Below are positions 51,136 through 60,021 of a stretch of 64,000 nucleotides of DNA, one piece after another. The stretch is taken from positions 2,728,001-2,792,000 of the forward strand of contig NZ_JAASRS010000001.1 in NCBI RefSeq assembly GCF_011761475.1, read 5' to 3'. A program made the translations under genes and the position numbers. The DNA is from Saccharococcus thermophilus (GTDB lineage Bacteria; Bacillota; Bacilli; Bacillales; Anoxybacillaceae). A model generated the notes under the pieces. That model made no database searches. It worked only from the letters and a program-made list of their open reading frames with translations, and was not told where the DNA came from. Every line of letters starts with the position of its first letter. Within the stretch, counting starts at the first letter, position 1.

Positions 51136-53421
51136 ATGGCGTTGCAAACAAGCAATACGATGATTACGAAAGAAAATGGACAAGCCGAGCCATTTTCCCG
51201 CGAGAAACTTATTTCCTTTATCCGCCGCACGACAAGCGATTTTCCGCACTTACGGACAGATGGCTATATCGAACGCATCATCCGTGTGATCGAACATAAA
51301 GAGGCCATTTCTGTCGAGCAGTTCTTTCATTATCTCATACTCGAGGGGCTTTCCTATATTAGCGAAACGGAACCGGAATGGACGTTTGTCTGCGCCCGCA
51401 TTTATTTAAAACAATTATATAAAGAAGCGGCAAAGCAGCGCGGATACGACGAAGCTCAACGTTACGGCAGCCTTTATGATTTAATTGCTGCACTTGTCGA
51501 AAAGGGAGTGTATCATCGTTTCCTTTTGGAAAATTATACGAAAGAAGAAATCACGGAACTCGCCAAACTCATCGATCCGGAAAAAGACAAGCTGTTTACC
51601 TATATCGGCTTGCGCACACTCGCCGATCGCTACCTTGCTCGCGACTACGAACGCAACTTGTATGAGCTTCCGCAAGAGCGGTTTCTCATCATCGCGATGA
51701 CGCTAATGGCCAAAGAGCCAAAGCAGCGCCGTTTTGCCCTTATCCAAGAAGCGTACTGGGCGTTAAGCAACTTGTACATGACCGTTGCCACACCGACTTT
51801 GGCAAACGCCGGCAAAAGCTGCGGACAACTGTCGAGCTGCTTTGTCGATACGGTCGATGACAGCCTGCAGGGCATTTACGACAGCAATACCGACATCGCC
51901 AACCTTTCAAAATCGGGCGGCGGAATCGGCGTCTATCTCGGCAAAATCAGAAGCCGCGGCAGCGACATCAAGGGCTTTAAAGGCGTTTCCTCCGGCGTGA
52001 TTCCATGGATGAAACAGCTTAATAACACCGCCGTCAGCGTCGATCAATTAGGGCAGCGCAAAGGCGCTATTTCCGTTTATTTAGACGTCTGGCATAAAGA
52101 CATTTTTGCTTTTTTGGATGCGAAATTAAATAACGGCGATGAACGAATGAGAACGCACGATTTATTTACGGGGGTCTGCATCCCGGATTTATTTATGGAG
52201 CAAGTCGAAAAACGCGGCGATTGGTATTTGTTTGACCCGCATGAAGTGCGCAAAGTGATGGGATTTAGCCTTGAGGACTTTTACGATGAAGAAAAAGGGC
52301 GCGGCAGCTTCCGCGAAAAATATTGGCAATGCGTTCATGAAGAGCGGCTTTCAAAAGAAAAAGTGCCGGCGATTGAAATAATGAAAAGCATCATGCGCAG
52401 CCAATTGGAATCGGGCACACCGTTTATGTTTTACCGCGACGAAGTAAACCGGAAAAACCCGAACGCGCATCTCGGCATGATTTACTGCAGCAACCTTTGC
52501 ACGGAAATCGCGCAAAATCAAAGCCCGACCGTTGTCGAAAAGCAATATACGAAAGACGGAAAAATTATCATTGAGAAAATCCCCGGCGATTTCGTCGTCT
52601 GCAACTTGTCGTCGATTAACCTTGCCCGCGCCGTTACCGACAACGTGCTTGAGCGGCTCATCCCGATTCAAATGCGCATGCTTGATAACGTCATTGACTT
52701 AAACAGCATCCCTGTCCTGCAAGCGCAGCTGACGAATCAAAAATACCGCGCCGTCGGACTCGGCACGTTCGGCTGGCACCATTTGCTCGCATTAAAAGGC
52801 ATGCGCTGGGAATCGGAAGAAGCGGTCGAATATGCCAACAAGCTGTACGAAAAAATCGCCTATTTAGCGATCCAAGCAAGCATGGAATTGGCGAAGGAAA
52901 AAGGCAGTTATCCCGCATTTCCAGGCTCCGATTGGCAGACGGGCGCCTATTTTGACAAGCGCGGCTACCGCCGCAACGACAACGTCGACTGGGACACGCT
53001 GAAACAACAAGTCGCCAAACACGGCATGCGCAACGGTTACGTCCTGGCGGTCGCGCCAAACGCTTCAACCTCGATTATCGCCGGCAGCACCGCGAGCATC
53101 GACCCGATCTTTTTAAAAGTGTACGCGGAAGAAAAGAAAGATTACAAAATTCCGGTCACGGTACCTGATTTAAATGAAAAAACAACATGGTACTATAAAT
53201 CGGCGTACCATATCGACCAGCATTGGAGCATCAAGCAGAACGCAGCACGCCAACGCCATATCGACCAGGCGATTTCATTCAACTTTTATGTCATGAACAC
53301 GATTAAAGCGAAAGAACTGTTAGACCTTCATCTCACCGCCTGGAAGTCGGGACTAAAAACAACGTATTACGTCCGTTCCACTTCCAGCGCGATCGATGAA
53401 TGCGAATCCTGCGCAAGTTAA
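51136..53421 (+). CDS. nrdA: Class I ribonucleoside-diphosphate reductase, large subunit
   Basis: A 761-residue catalytic subunit that reduces ribonucleotides for DNA synthesis. An N-terminal ATP-cone (about 10-95; KENGQAEPFSREKLISFIRR) suggests allosteric shut-off by dATP. Catalytic Cys are seen in SCGQLSSCFVDT and NLCTEIAQ, and radical-path Tyr pair plus C-terminal Cys pair in TTYYVRSTSSAIDECESC. Larger than B. subtilis NrdE (about 700, no cone), so closer to NrdA. ATG at 51136 has AAGGAGGAG. Controlled by NrdR boxes and a cobalamin riboswitch. Confidence 0.93.
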   Translation: MALQTSNTMITKENGQAEPFSREKLISFIRRTTSDFPHLRTDGYIERIIRVIEHKEAISVEQFFHYLILEGLSYISETEPEWTFVCARIYLKQLYKEAAKQRGYDEAQRYGSLYDLIAALVEKGVYHRFLLENYTKEEITELAKLIDPEKDKLFTYIGLRTLADRYLARDYERNLYELPQERFLIIAMTLMAKEPKQRRFALIQEAYWALSNLYMTVATPTLANAGKSCGQLSSCFVDTVDDSLQGIYDSNTDIANLSKSGGGIGVYLGKIRSRGSDIKGFKGVSSGVIPWMKQLNNTAVSVDQLGQRKGAISVYLDVWHKDIFAFLDAKLNNGDERMRTHDLFTGVCIPDLFMEQVEKRGDWYLFDPHEVRKVMGFSLEDFYDEEKGRGSFREKYWQCVHEERLSKEKVPAIEIMKSIMRSQLESGTPFMFYRDEVNRKNPNAHLGMIYCSNLCTEIAQNQSPTVVEKQYTKDGKIIIEKIPGDFVVCNLSSINLARAVTDNVLERLIPIQMRMLDNVIDLNSIPVLQAQLTNQKYRAVGLGTFGWHHLLALKGMRWESEEAVEYANKLYEKIAYLAIQASMELAKEKGSYPAFPGSDWQTGAYFDKRGYRRNDNVDWDTLKQQVAKHGMRNGYVLAVAPNASTSIIAGSTASIDPIFLKVYAEEKKDYKIPVTVPDLNEKTTWYYKSAYHIDQHWSIKQNAARQRHIDQAISFNFYVMNTIKAKELLDLHLTAWKSGLKTTYYVRSTSSAIDECESCAS

Positions 53422-53432
53422 GGGGGAAAAAC

Positions 53433-54473
53433 ATGGTACATGCATTAACAAAAAGAGTCATCATGGATCCGGAAGCACCCAACCGCTCAACGCGAATCAT
53501 TAACGGCAAAAGCTCAAACGTCTTAAATTGGGATGATATCGCATATCCTTGGGCTTACGCCAAATATAAACGGATGCTGGCAAACTTTTGGACGCCGTTT
53601 GAAATCAATATGTCGCAAGATGTCAAGCAATTTCCATTGCTATCCGAGCGCGAACAAGACGCGTTTTTGAAAATTATCGGCCTGCTCGCCCTGCTTGACA
53701 GCATTCAAACGGACTACGCCGGCAGAGTCGCCGATTATATTACCGATTCAAGCATTAACGCGCTCATGATCATGCTTGCCCAGCAAGAAGTTATTCATAA
53801 CCATTCGTATTCTTACGTGCTTTCGAGCCTTGTGCCGAAAAGCAAACAGGACGAAGTATTTGAATTTTGGCGGAACGAGCCGATTTTGCGCAAACGAAAC
53901 GATTTTGTCACAAACGGCTACAAATCGTTTGCCGAAAATCCGAACGTGGAAAACTTGTTAAAATCGATTGTCTATGACGTGATTTTAGAAGGATTGTTTT
54001 TCTACTCCGGCTTTGCTTTCTTTTACAATTTGGCGCGCAATCAAAAAATGGTCGCGACAAGCACGATGATTAATTATATCAATCGGGACGAGCATATTCA
54101 TGTCGACCTGTTCGCCAAAATTTTTAAAGAAGTGCTGAACGAATACCCGGAATACAATACACCGGAACTTGCCCAATTTGTGCGAGAAACGTTCATCAAA
54201 GCAGCGGATCTGGAAATCGAATGGGCCAATCATATCATCGGCAACGATATTGATGGCATTGATATGCATGATTTGAGCGCCTACATCAAGTTTTACGCTA
54301 ACGTCCGCGCCCATCAGCTTGGCTTTAACCGTCCGTTTGACGGCTATCGAACAAATCCATTGCGCTGGATTAAAGCGTATGAAGAAGTCGACCTCGGAAA
54401 ATCGGATTTCTTTGAACAAAAATCACGGCAATATACAAAAGTGAATATCGATAACGGATTTGATGAGTTATAA
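53433..54473 (+). CDS. nrdB: Class I ribonucleoside-diphosphate reductase, small subunit
   Basis: A 346-residue radical-generating subunit. Metal ligands Asp in LLALLDSIQTDY, Glu and His in QQEVIHNHSY, Glu in LEGLFFYSGF, and Glu/His in RDEHIHVD. The radical Tyr stands seven residues after the ligand Glu (HNHSYSY), so it is a tyrosyl-radical enzyme rather than class Ic. ATG at 53433 with AAGGGGG upstream, 11 bases after the large-subunit stop. Confidence 0.93.
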   Translation: MVHALTKRVIMDPEAPNRSTRIINGKSSNVLNWDDIAYPWAYAKYKRMLANFWTPFEINMSQDVKQFPLLSEREQDAFLKIIGLLALLDSIQTDYAGRVADYITDSSINALMIMLAQQEVIHNHSYSYVLSSLVPKSKQDEVFEFWRNEPILRKRNDFVTNGYKSFAENPNVENLLKSIVYDVILEGLFFYSGFAFFYNLARNQKMVATSTMINYINRDEHIHVDLFAKIFKEVLNEYPEYNTPELAQFVRETFIKAADLEIEWANHIIGNDIDGIDMHDLSAYIKFYANVRAHQLGFNRPFDGYRTNPLRWIKAYEEVDLGKSDFFEQKSRQYTKVNIDNGFDEL

Positions 54474-54479
54474 GCAAAT

Positions 54480-54507
54480 GCCGCCAATCATCCGTTGGCG
54501 GCTTTTG
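54480..54507. terminator. Terminator between convergent nrdB and terC-like gene
   Basis: GCCGCCAA / TTGGCGGC then TTTTG. The stem includes the last codons and stop of the terC-like gene. Confidence 0.8.
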
Positions 54508-55162
54508 TTTCTAATTTGTTTTCACTCTTCTTCTTTTTTAACGTGCCAGCGGCAATCACCCCAGCGATAACAAGAACTTCAAATCCGTATTTTACAACCG
54601 GATTGGCAAAGTACTGATCTAAAAACGGTTCCTCCACAATCATTTTCGAGGCCGTCCATGCAAGCACTCCCGCTCCGATGGTAATCATTATTGGGAAACG
54701 CTCGATCCATTTCAAAGTTAACGTACTTCCCCATACCATAATAGGCACGGAAATTAATAATCCTAATATAACTAATAAGAAGCTTCCGTGCGCGGCTCCT
54801 GCTACCGCCAGCACGTTATCCAATCCCATTAACGCATCGGCGATAATAACGGTGCGAATCGCTTCCCATAAGCTGCCCCCCGCTTCGACGTCATGGCTTT
54901 TTTCCTCAACAAGCAGCTTATAGGCAATCCAGACAAGCAAAATCCCGCCGACTAATAGCAGTCCCGGAACGTTTAATAACCAGACGACAAACAATGTCGC
55001 CAGCGCGCGGATCACCACCGCGCCCACCGTTCCCCAAATGACTGCTTTTTTCTGTTGATGCTTCGGCAAATTTCGCGCCGCCAAGCCAATGACGATCGCA
55101 TTGTCGCCCGCTAGTATAAGATCAATAATAACAATCGATAAAAGCGCTGTTAAAAATTCCAC
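54488..55162 (-). CDS. TerC-family membrane protein, probable manganese exporter
   Basis: A 224-residue protein with about seven helices and the two acidic TerC signatures DLILAGDNAIVIG and DALMGLDNVLAVAG. B. subtilis homologues YkoY and YceF export or load Mn. GTG at 55162 has GGAGG 8 bases upstream. A Mn-sensing yybP-ykoY riboswitch precedes it, which supports the assignment. Confidence 0.9.
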   Translation of the reverse strand: MEFLTALLSIVIIDLILAGDNAIVIGLAARNLPKHQQKKAVIWGTVGAVVIRALATLFVVWLLNVPGLLLVGGILLVWIAYKLLVEEKSHDVEAGGSLWEAIRTVIIADALMGLDNVLAVAGAAHGSFLLVILGLLISVPIMVWGSTLTLKWIERFPIMITIGAGVLAWTASKMIVEEPFLDQYFANPVVKYGFEVLVIAGVIAAGTLKKKKSENKLETKAANG

Positions 55163-55190
55163 CTATCATTCCTCCCTTTCTCCGCGAAAA

Positions 55191-55221
55191 TAAAAAGACC
55201 TTTACCGATTTGGTAAAGGCC
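55191..55221 (-). terminator. Second (gene-proximal) terminator of the Mn riboswitch leader
   Basis: Minus strand GGCCTTTACC-AAATC-GGTAAAGGTC then TTTTTA; nearly the same stem as the terminator upstream. Confidence 0.8.
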
Positions 55222-55228
55222 CTTTCAT

Positions 55229-55262
55229 AAAAACAGACCTTTACCAACATTGGTAAAGGTCT
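55229..55262 (-). terminator. First terminator of the Mn riboswitch leader
   Basis: Minus strand AGACCTTTACCAA / TTGGTAAAGGTCT then GTTTTT. Its 5' arm (ACCTTT) also forms the 3' strand of riboswitch P1, so Mn binding should prevent the terminator. Confidence 0.85.
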
Positions 55263-55346
55263 CGCTAACAACGTTGCCGTTGCCAACAAAGCCGAGGGCG
55301 TTGCCCTGAACTGACGACTTTGCTGTTAAAGCTACTCCCCTTTAAC
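55254..55346 (-). promoter_or_regulatory. yybP-ykoY manganese riboswitch
   Basis: Minus strand AAAGGGGAGTAGCTTTAA, GTCGTCAGTTC, GGGCAACGCCCTCGGC, GGCAACGGCAACG and GCGAGACCTTT reproduce the conserved parts of the ykoY leader. Mn(II) binding turns the gene on. Confidence 0.92.
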
Positions 55347-55377
55347 AGAGAAAATATATATTTTGCTTTACAGCTTA

Positions 55378-55407
55378 ATGATATTCAATCTTTATATATA
55401 TTGTCAA
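55378..55407 (-). promoter_or_regulatory. SigA promoter of the terC-like gene
   Basis: Minus strand TTGACA (55402-55407), 18 bases, TATCAT (55378-55383). Confidence 0.5.
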
Positions 55408-55515
55408 CCAAAATTGTTATGAACATGTACAACAATAGCCGTTATTGCGAAACATCTCTCCTACCGATAGAAAAAATGATATAATTCAGAAAAAGATATA
55501 CTGGAGGCATATCTA

Positions 55516-56406
55516 ATGAACGCAAAAGAGTTTACAGCACTGTTTCTCCTCGCCGCGTTATGGGGAGCCTCTTTTTTATTTATGCGCATCGCTGCCCCTG
55601 CCATCGGTCCTGTTCTAACAATTGAATTACGCGTCCTGATCGCCGGCATCGTGCTGTTATTGTATGTATGGATGTTTAAAAAAAGCGTAGAGCTGAAAGC
55701 TTATTGGAAGGAATATCTTATCGTCGGGGCGCTGAACGCGGCCATTCCATTTACGCTCATCGCCGCTGCCACGCTGCATTTAACGGCTTCCGTAGCGGCC
55801 ATCTTGAATTCGACCACGCCGTTGTTTACCGCGCTTGCTTCGCGATGGTTTCTTCACGAGCCGCTTTATGCAAAAAAATGGATTGGCATCGTCCTCGGCA
55901 CGGTCGGCGTGTTTGTATTAGTTGGTTGGAGCCCTGTTCCGCTGTCGATGCAAACCGTTTTTTCCGCGTTACTGTCGATTTTGGCCGCGTTCTCATACGG
56001 CTGTGCCGGTGTGTATGCCAAAAAAGCGTTTACGGGAGTTTCTTCCTTATCGTTGTCGATTGGGCAGCAACTAGGCGCCGCTGCCGTGCTCATTCCGTTG
56101 GCAGCCTTTAGCATTCCAACGAAACAAGTATCGCCGCTCGTCGTGTATTCGATATTGGGGCTGGCCGTTTTTTGCACGGCGATTGCTTACTTATTTTATT
56201 TTTACTTGCTAGCAAACGTCGGGCCAACCAAAACGTTAAGCGTTACCTTTCTCGTCCCTGTTTTCGGTGTCATTTGGGGAATGATTTTCCTTCACGAAAA
56301 AATCACGGTTGGCATGATCGGCGGCTTAACGATTATTTTAACAAGCATTTTCCTTTTGTCAGATGTCAAAATCACCGTGAAGCGGCAAGAATATATGAAA
56401 GGATAG
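55516..56406 (+). CDS. EamA/DMT-family transporter
   Basis: A 296-residue exporter of the drug/metabolite family with ten helices in two EamA repeats; the first starts LFLLAALWGASFLFMRIAAP and the second has AAFSYGCAGVYAKKA. Ribosome site GGAGG. Substrate unknown. A small ABM gene follows after 11 bases and is probably co-transcribed. Confidence 0.85.
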   Translation: MNAKEFTALFLLAALWGASFLFMRIAAPAIGPVLTIELRVLIAGIVLLLYVWMFKKSVELKAYWKEYLIVGALNAAIPFTLIAAATLHLTASVAAILNSTTPLFTALASRWFLHEPLYAKKWIGIVLGTVGVFVLVGWSPVPLSMQTVFSALLSILAAFSYGCAGVYAKKAFTGVSSLSLSIGQQLGAAAVLIPLAAFSIPTKQVSPLVVYSILGLAVFCTAIAYLFYFYLLANVGPTKTLSVTFLVPVFGVIWGMIFLHEKITVGMIGGLTIILTSIFLLSDVKITVKRQEYMKG

Positions 56407-56417
56407 GGGGAAAAACG

Positions 56418-56726
56418 ATGGAAAAGCCATATTACGCAGTGATTTTCACCTCGGAGCGCACTGAAGGAGACCACGGATATGATGCGATGGCGAAACAAAT
56501 GGTGGAACTAGCTTCCCAACAGCCTGGCTTTCTTGGCGTCGACAGCGTCCGCGACGAAAACGGCGTCGGAATCACCGTTTCGTACTGGGACTCTCTTGAA
56601 GCGATTCAACAATGGAAGGTGCACGCGGCACACCAAATCGCTCAAGAAAAAGGAAAGCAGCAATGGTACGAGCGCTATTCAGTCCGGGTGTGCAAAGTAG
56701 AACGGGAATATGGGTTTGAAAAGTAA
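56418..56726 (+). CDS. ABM-domain (antibiotic-biosynthesis-monooxygenase-like) protein
   Basis: A 102-residue ferredoxin-like ABM domain protein with QPGFLGVDSVRDENGVGITV, YWDSLEAIQQWKVHAAH and QQWYERYSVRVCKVER. Such dimers may be small monooxygenases; the reaction is unknown. ATG at 56418 has AGGGGG 6 bases upstream; the longer frame overlapping the EamA gene is spurious. Confidence 0.82.
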   Translation: MEKPYYAVIFTSERTEGDHGYDAMAKQMVELASQQPGFLGVDSVRDENGVGITVSYWDSLEAIQQWKVHAAHQIAQEKGKQQWYERYSVRVCKVEREYGFEK

Positions 56727-56728
56727 CC

Positions 56729-56760
56729 CAGACTGCTGCATTTCGTCAGCAGTCTTTTTT
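56729..56760 (+). terminator. Terminator
   Basis: AGACTGCTG / CAGCAGTCT stem followed by TTTTT. Confidence 0.85.
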
Positions 56761-56777
56761 AATGCATAATAAAAAAT

Positions 56778-56803
56778 TGAACCTTTTCTTCTTCGACTTC
56801 GCC
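56778..56803 (+). promoter_or_regulatory. Possible ECF-sigma autoregulatory promoter
   Basis: TGAACC (56778-56783), 16 bases, CGCC (56800-56803), like ECF promoters (GAAC-type -35, CG-rich -10), 41 bases before the sigma gene. Confidence 0.4.
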
Positions 56804-56844
56804 TTATATGCAGATAAAACTCTGACAAAAGAAAGGATGGTTGT

Positions 56845-57405
56845 ATGCATGATGAACAACATCTTTTGGCGCAGTGCAGACAAGGAAACAAAGATGCTTT
56901 TTATCTGCTTGTTTCCCCGCATCTAACGAAAGCGTACCGGCTCGCTTTTACGATACTTCGCTCACATCACGACGCCGAAGACGCCATACAAAACAGTTTG
57001 CTCGAAGCCTATCGCGCAATCAGCGAAGATAAGGAAATTCACCATTTCTCGTCATGGTTTTACCGGCTTGTCACACACCGCGCCATTGATTTGGCGCGCA
57101 AACTCGGAAAAGAAAGGCAATATACCGAAATCAGCGATATGCTTCCGTTTTTATCGAATTCCCATCACTTGCCCGTTGACGAAGTGATCAGCAAAGAAGA
57201 GGAGCAGGAGCTTTTGGCGCATATTCTTAAGCTCGACATGAAATATCGCGTTATTCTTGTGCTTTATTACTATCAAAACATGAAGATTAGCGAGATTGCC
57301 GAGCTTCTCCAAATCAAAGAAGGCACGGTGAAATCGCGGCTGTTTCAAGCTCGAAATCTGCTTTATCAAGCATATCAAGAAGAGCGGAAGGAGGAACTTC
57401 GATGA
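56845..57405 (+). CDS. ECF-type RNA polymerase sigma factor
   Basis: A 186-residue sigma-70 family protein. Region 2 (YRLAFTILRSHHDAEDAIQ, then LLEAYRAI) and region 4 with helix-turn-helix MKISEIAELLQIKEGTVKSR. Coupled by ATGA overlap to an anti-sigma-type membrane protein. Similar to SigV/SigW-type envelope-stress factors, but the exact subgroup is not assigned. Confidence 0.9.
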   Translation: MHDEQHLLAQCRQGNKDAFYLLVSPHLTKAYRLAFTILRSHHDAEDAIQNSLLEAYRAISEDKEIHHFSSWFYRLVTHRAIDLARKLGKERQYTEISDMLPFLSNSHHLPVDEVISKEEEQELLAHILKLDMKYRVILVLYYYQNMKISEIAELLQIKEGTVKSRLFQARNLLYQAYQEERKEELR

Positions 57406-58940
57406 GTTTTCAAGATGATTTTTGGAAACGGAAAATCGAAAAATCAATGGATCATATCCAAGTTCCGGAAAGCGTTTTTACCTTTGCCAAAGAACTGCCT
57501 TTCCAAATGGAACAGCAGCAAAAGCGGAAACTCACCCGTAAATCAAAATGGAGAAAATGGCTAACGATTGCTGCCGCTTCCGTCGTCATCGGAATTTCAG
57601 CGGGGGCTTACATTTCTCCATCATTCGCCGCCTACATTAAATCCTTTTTCATCCGCCCTGAACTGGATGAAGGCTTGCAAACCGCTGCGAAAGAAGGATT
57701 TTCCGAAACAACAGAAGCCTCTGTCACCGATCACGGCATTACGCTTAAAATCAAAGAAATAATGGCGGATACGAATCGTCTTATCTTTACGTATAGTCTT
57801 GAAAACAAAAATGGAAAATTTATCGACCCAACCATTCTTTTTGCGAAAGAGCAATGGGGACCAGAACAAACAATGTATTTTGTGAAGGGTCTAAACGCAT
57901 TTTACATTACAAACGAGAAAGGGGAGATCGTATCCACCAATACAACATATCAAACAAAAACGGGAAGAATGGTTTCGCAATCTATTGATCGAGTATTCCC
58001 TCACGGCCATCACGCTGATCTTATGTTCGCATTAAACGATAAAGCCCGCGAGGCAAAGCGGCTTTTTATTCATATCGATATTCATCAGATCGGTACGGTC
58101 GAAGGAGAATGGAAACTTAAAATTCCAGTTAATATGAATAAAAGCATGATGGCTACAAAAACAATCCCGATCAACAAAACGTATGTAACAAAAGACGGAT
58201 TGCAAGTCACCATAAAAAATCTCGTCCATTCTCCTACATTAACAAGCATTGATATAGAAACATCGTGGACGGAGGAAGGAAAAGAACGGCCAGAAAGCCA
58301 CCCAGAATACTGGCTTGGGGACCAAATGTTTTATCAGCCGCTATTTGATATTGTCGATAGCAAAGGAAATATTGCCGCTACAACTTTACCAAGATGGGAC
58401 ATCGAAAAATCAAAAAGTGCGGTATTTGTTTATAAAGAAGAACTTCCTTCCCGACATCCAAATATCGTCCGCTGGCGCTATTCGTTCCTCCCGTTTTCAC
58501 CAAAAGGAACATATACATTTGTATTTCGCGGGATCGAAAGAGTGGAATTCCCAAATCAATCGATGACGTTCTCTGTGGACGAATTGAAAAAACAGCCGAT
58601 TTCTCTTCGCTATAAAGGAAATACGCTTACGCTTCATCAGTTAAGATTGGATAAAAGAAAACAAGCAGGTATATTAGAGACAGAAGAAAACACTTATTCA
58701 TTTATGTATTTCGAACTGAGCGATGAAAAACAACGTGTTTACACAATAAACACAAAAGACTTTTCAGAGACACCGATCATTCACTATGACAAAAACACCA
58801 TGATGTACAACATAAAAAGAAATACAATAGTAGATGGAATGAATAAAATGCCGAAACAATTGACAGTAACGTTAAAAACGGTAATTGTATCTTATCTAAA
58901 TGAGAATTGGCACGTTTCCCTTCCTGCTAGAAATGAATGA
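57402..58940 (+). CDS. DUF4179-type membrane anti-sigma / sensor protein
   Basis: A 512-residue protein. A cytoplasmic N-terminus (about 1-50, basic) is followed by one helix (WLTIAAASVVIGISAGAYIS) and then an extracytoplasmic DUF4179 domain with a further beta-rich domain to the end. Proteins of this layout next to ECF factors bind and hold the sigma until an envelope signal arrives. Start overlaps the sigma stop (ATGA). Confidence 0.83.
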   Translation: MSFQDDFWKRKIEKSMDHIQVPESVFTFAKELPFQMEQQQKRKLTRKSKWRKWLTIAAASVVIGISAGAYISPSFAAYIKSFFIRPELDEGLQTAAKEGFSETTEASVTDHGITLKIKEIMADTNRLIFTYSLENKNGKFIDPTILFAKEQWGPEQTMYFVKGLNAFYITNEKGEIVSTNTTYQTKTGRMVSQSIDRVFPHGHHADLMFALNDKAREAKRLFIHIDIHQIGTVEGEWKLKIPVNMNKSMMATKTIPINKTYVTKDGLQVTIKNLVHSPTLTSIDIETSWTEEGKERPESHPEYWLGDQMFYQPLFDIVDSKGNIAATTLPRWDIEKSKSAVFVYKEELPSRHPNIVRWRYSFLPFSPKGTYTFVFRGIERVEFPNQSMTFSVDELKKQPISLRYKGNTLTLHQLRLDKRKQAGILETEENTYSFMYFELSDEKQRVYTINTKDFSETPIIHYDKNTMMYNIKRNTIVDGMNKMPKQLTVTLKTVIVSYLNENWHVSLPARNE

Positions 58941-58941
58941 T

Positions 58942-58970
58942 AAAAAAGCAGGGCGCTCCCCTGCTTTTTT
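58942..58970. terminator. Bidirectional terminator
   Basis: AAAAAGCAGGG / CCCTGCTTTTTT stem between convergent genes. Confidence 0.85.
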
Positions 58971-59289
58971 ACTGCCCTGACGTGAACTTCAATCCGATTA
59001 TTCCGACAAGGATAAATAATAAAAAGACAATCCTCGGCACATTGACCGGCTCGTTTAAAAACAGCATGCCGACAATGATCGCTCCCATCGCCCCGATTCC
59101 CGTCCATACCGCATAGGCGGTTCCAATCGGCAACGTTTTTGTCGCCACCGATAAAAAATAAAAGCTGGCAAGCGCACCGAAAACCGTAATGATGGACGGC
59201 GCAAGCCGCGTAAATCCCATCGTATATTTTAACGCAACCGCCCATACCACTTCGAAAATGCCGGCAATGACTAAGTATACCCATGCCAT
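58969..59289 (-). CDS. gdx: SMR-family guanidinium exporter (Gdx/SugE)
   Basis: A 106-residue four-helix small-multidrug-resistance protein. The Gdx-type signature GIFEVVWAVALKYTMGFTR contains the essential membrane Glu (E13) and the Trp/Lys typical of guanidinium exporters. ATG 59289 has AAGGAG 8 bases upstream (the ATG at 59295 is too close). Preceded by a guanidine-I riboswitch, which supports the substrate. Confidence 0.93.
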   Translation of the reverse strand: MAWVYLVIAGIFEVVWAVALKYTMGFTRLAPSIITVFGALASFYFLSVATKTLPIGTAYAVWTGIGAMGAIIVGMLFLNEPVNVPRIVFLLFILVGIIGLKFTSGQ

Positions 59290-59313
59290 GTTCATCACTC
59301 CTTGTTTGCAAAA

Positions 59314-59360
59314 TAAAAAAGCCGCGAAGAAATATCGAATCGATATCCTCCCGGGCTTTT
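59314..59360 (-). terminator. Terminator of the guanidine riboswitch
   Basis: Minus strand hairpin built on GATATCG / CGATAT with outer GCC / GGC, followed by TTTTTTATTTT. Its 5' arm overlaps the GCCCGGGAGG end of the riboswitch. Confidence 0.75.
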
Positions 59361-59417
59361 CTCCGTGTACACGAGGTCGCAGACTGGCCGCCGTGCAGCC
59401 ACGGAACCTTAGAAAAC
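59347..59417 (-). promoter_or_regulatory. Guanidine-I (ykkC) riboswitch
   Basis: Minus strand TTTTCTAAGGTTCCGT, GGCCAGTCTGCGACCTC, ACACGGAG and AAAAGCCCGGGAGG match the conserved ykkC motif. Guanidine should allow gdx expression. Confidence 0.9.
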
Positions 59418-59541
59418 TTTTTATCCTCTCATTCGTCATTATTGTAACACTTCCGATTGCTTCCAGCAAATAAAAGGAGTTCTTTATGTTCTTGAAGAAT
59501 ATGATGATTAAGGAAGAGAAAAGAAAGGAGGAGCAATAGCC

Positions 59542-60021
59542 ATGCGTGAGGTGCAGCGTCCGCCTTGGTATGCGAACGCGCTTATCCTTATCGTCGCCGC
59601 TGTTATGTGGTACGGATTTATCCAGCAAATCATATTTGGGATCCCATTTGGCGCGAAGCCGGCAAGCGATACAGGAATGTGGGGCTTGTTTTTATTGTTC
59701 GGCATTTGTTTTCCGCTCTTCTTTTTGTCGCTGAAACTAGTCACAAAAACGGAAAAAGAAGGACTCGTCATTCGTTTTTTCCCATTCTGCTCCCGCGTTA
59801 TTCCGTATCAACAAATCAAAAGCGTTCAAGTCCAGCCTTATCATCCTATGTCCTACGGCGGCTGAGGAATTCGCTGGAACTTAAAAAAAAGGCGTGCTTA
59901 CACAATGAAAGGAAAGAAGGGAATATGGATCGAGCTGACGGACGGAAACGGTTTGTACCTTGGCTCGCAAAAACCGGAAGAACTTGCGAAGTATATAGAA
60001 AGAGAGTGTTTGCACCGCTAA
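59542..60021 (+). pseudogene. Two-helix membrane protein gene interrupted by one in-frame TGA
   Basis: Frame starts at ATG 59542 after AAAGGAGGAG and encodes two helices (NALILIVAAVMWYGFIQQI; MWGLFLLFGICFPLFFLSL), then a PH-like beta domain with SYGG. TGA at 59863-59865 interrupts, and the same frame continues without further stops through GIRWNLKKRRAYTMKGKKG, GIWIELTDGNGLYLGSQKP and EELAKYIERECLHR to TAA at 60021. In related proteins the block reads GGWGIR, so TGA replaces a Trp codon (TGG). Either a fresh nonsense mutation, a sequence error, or stop readthrough. Confidence 0.75.
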
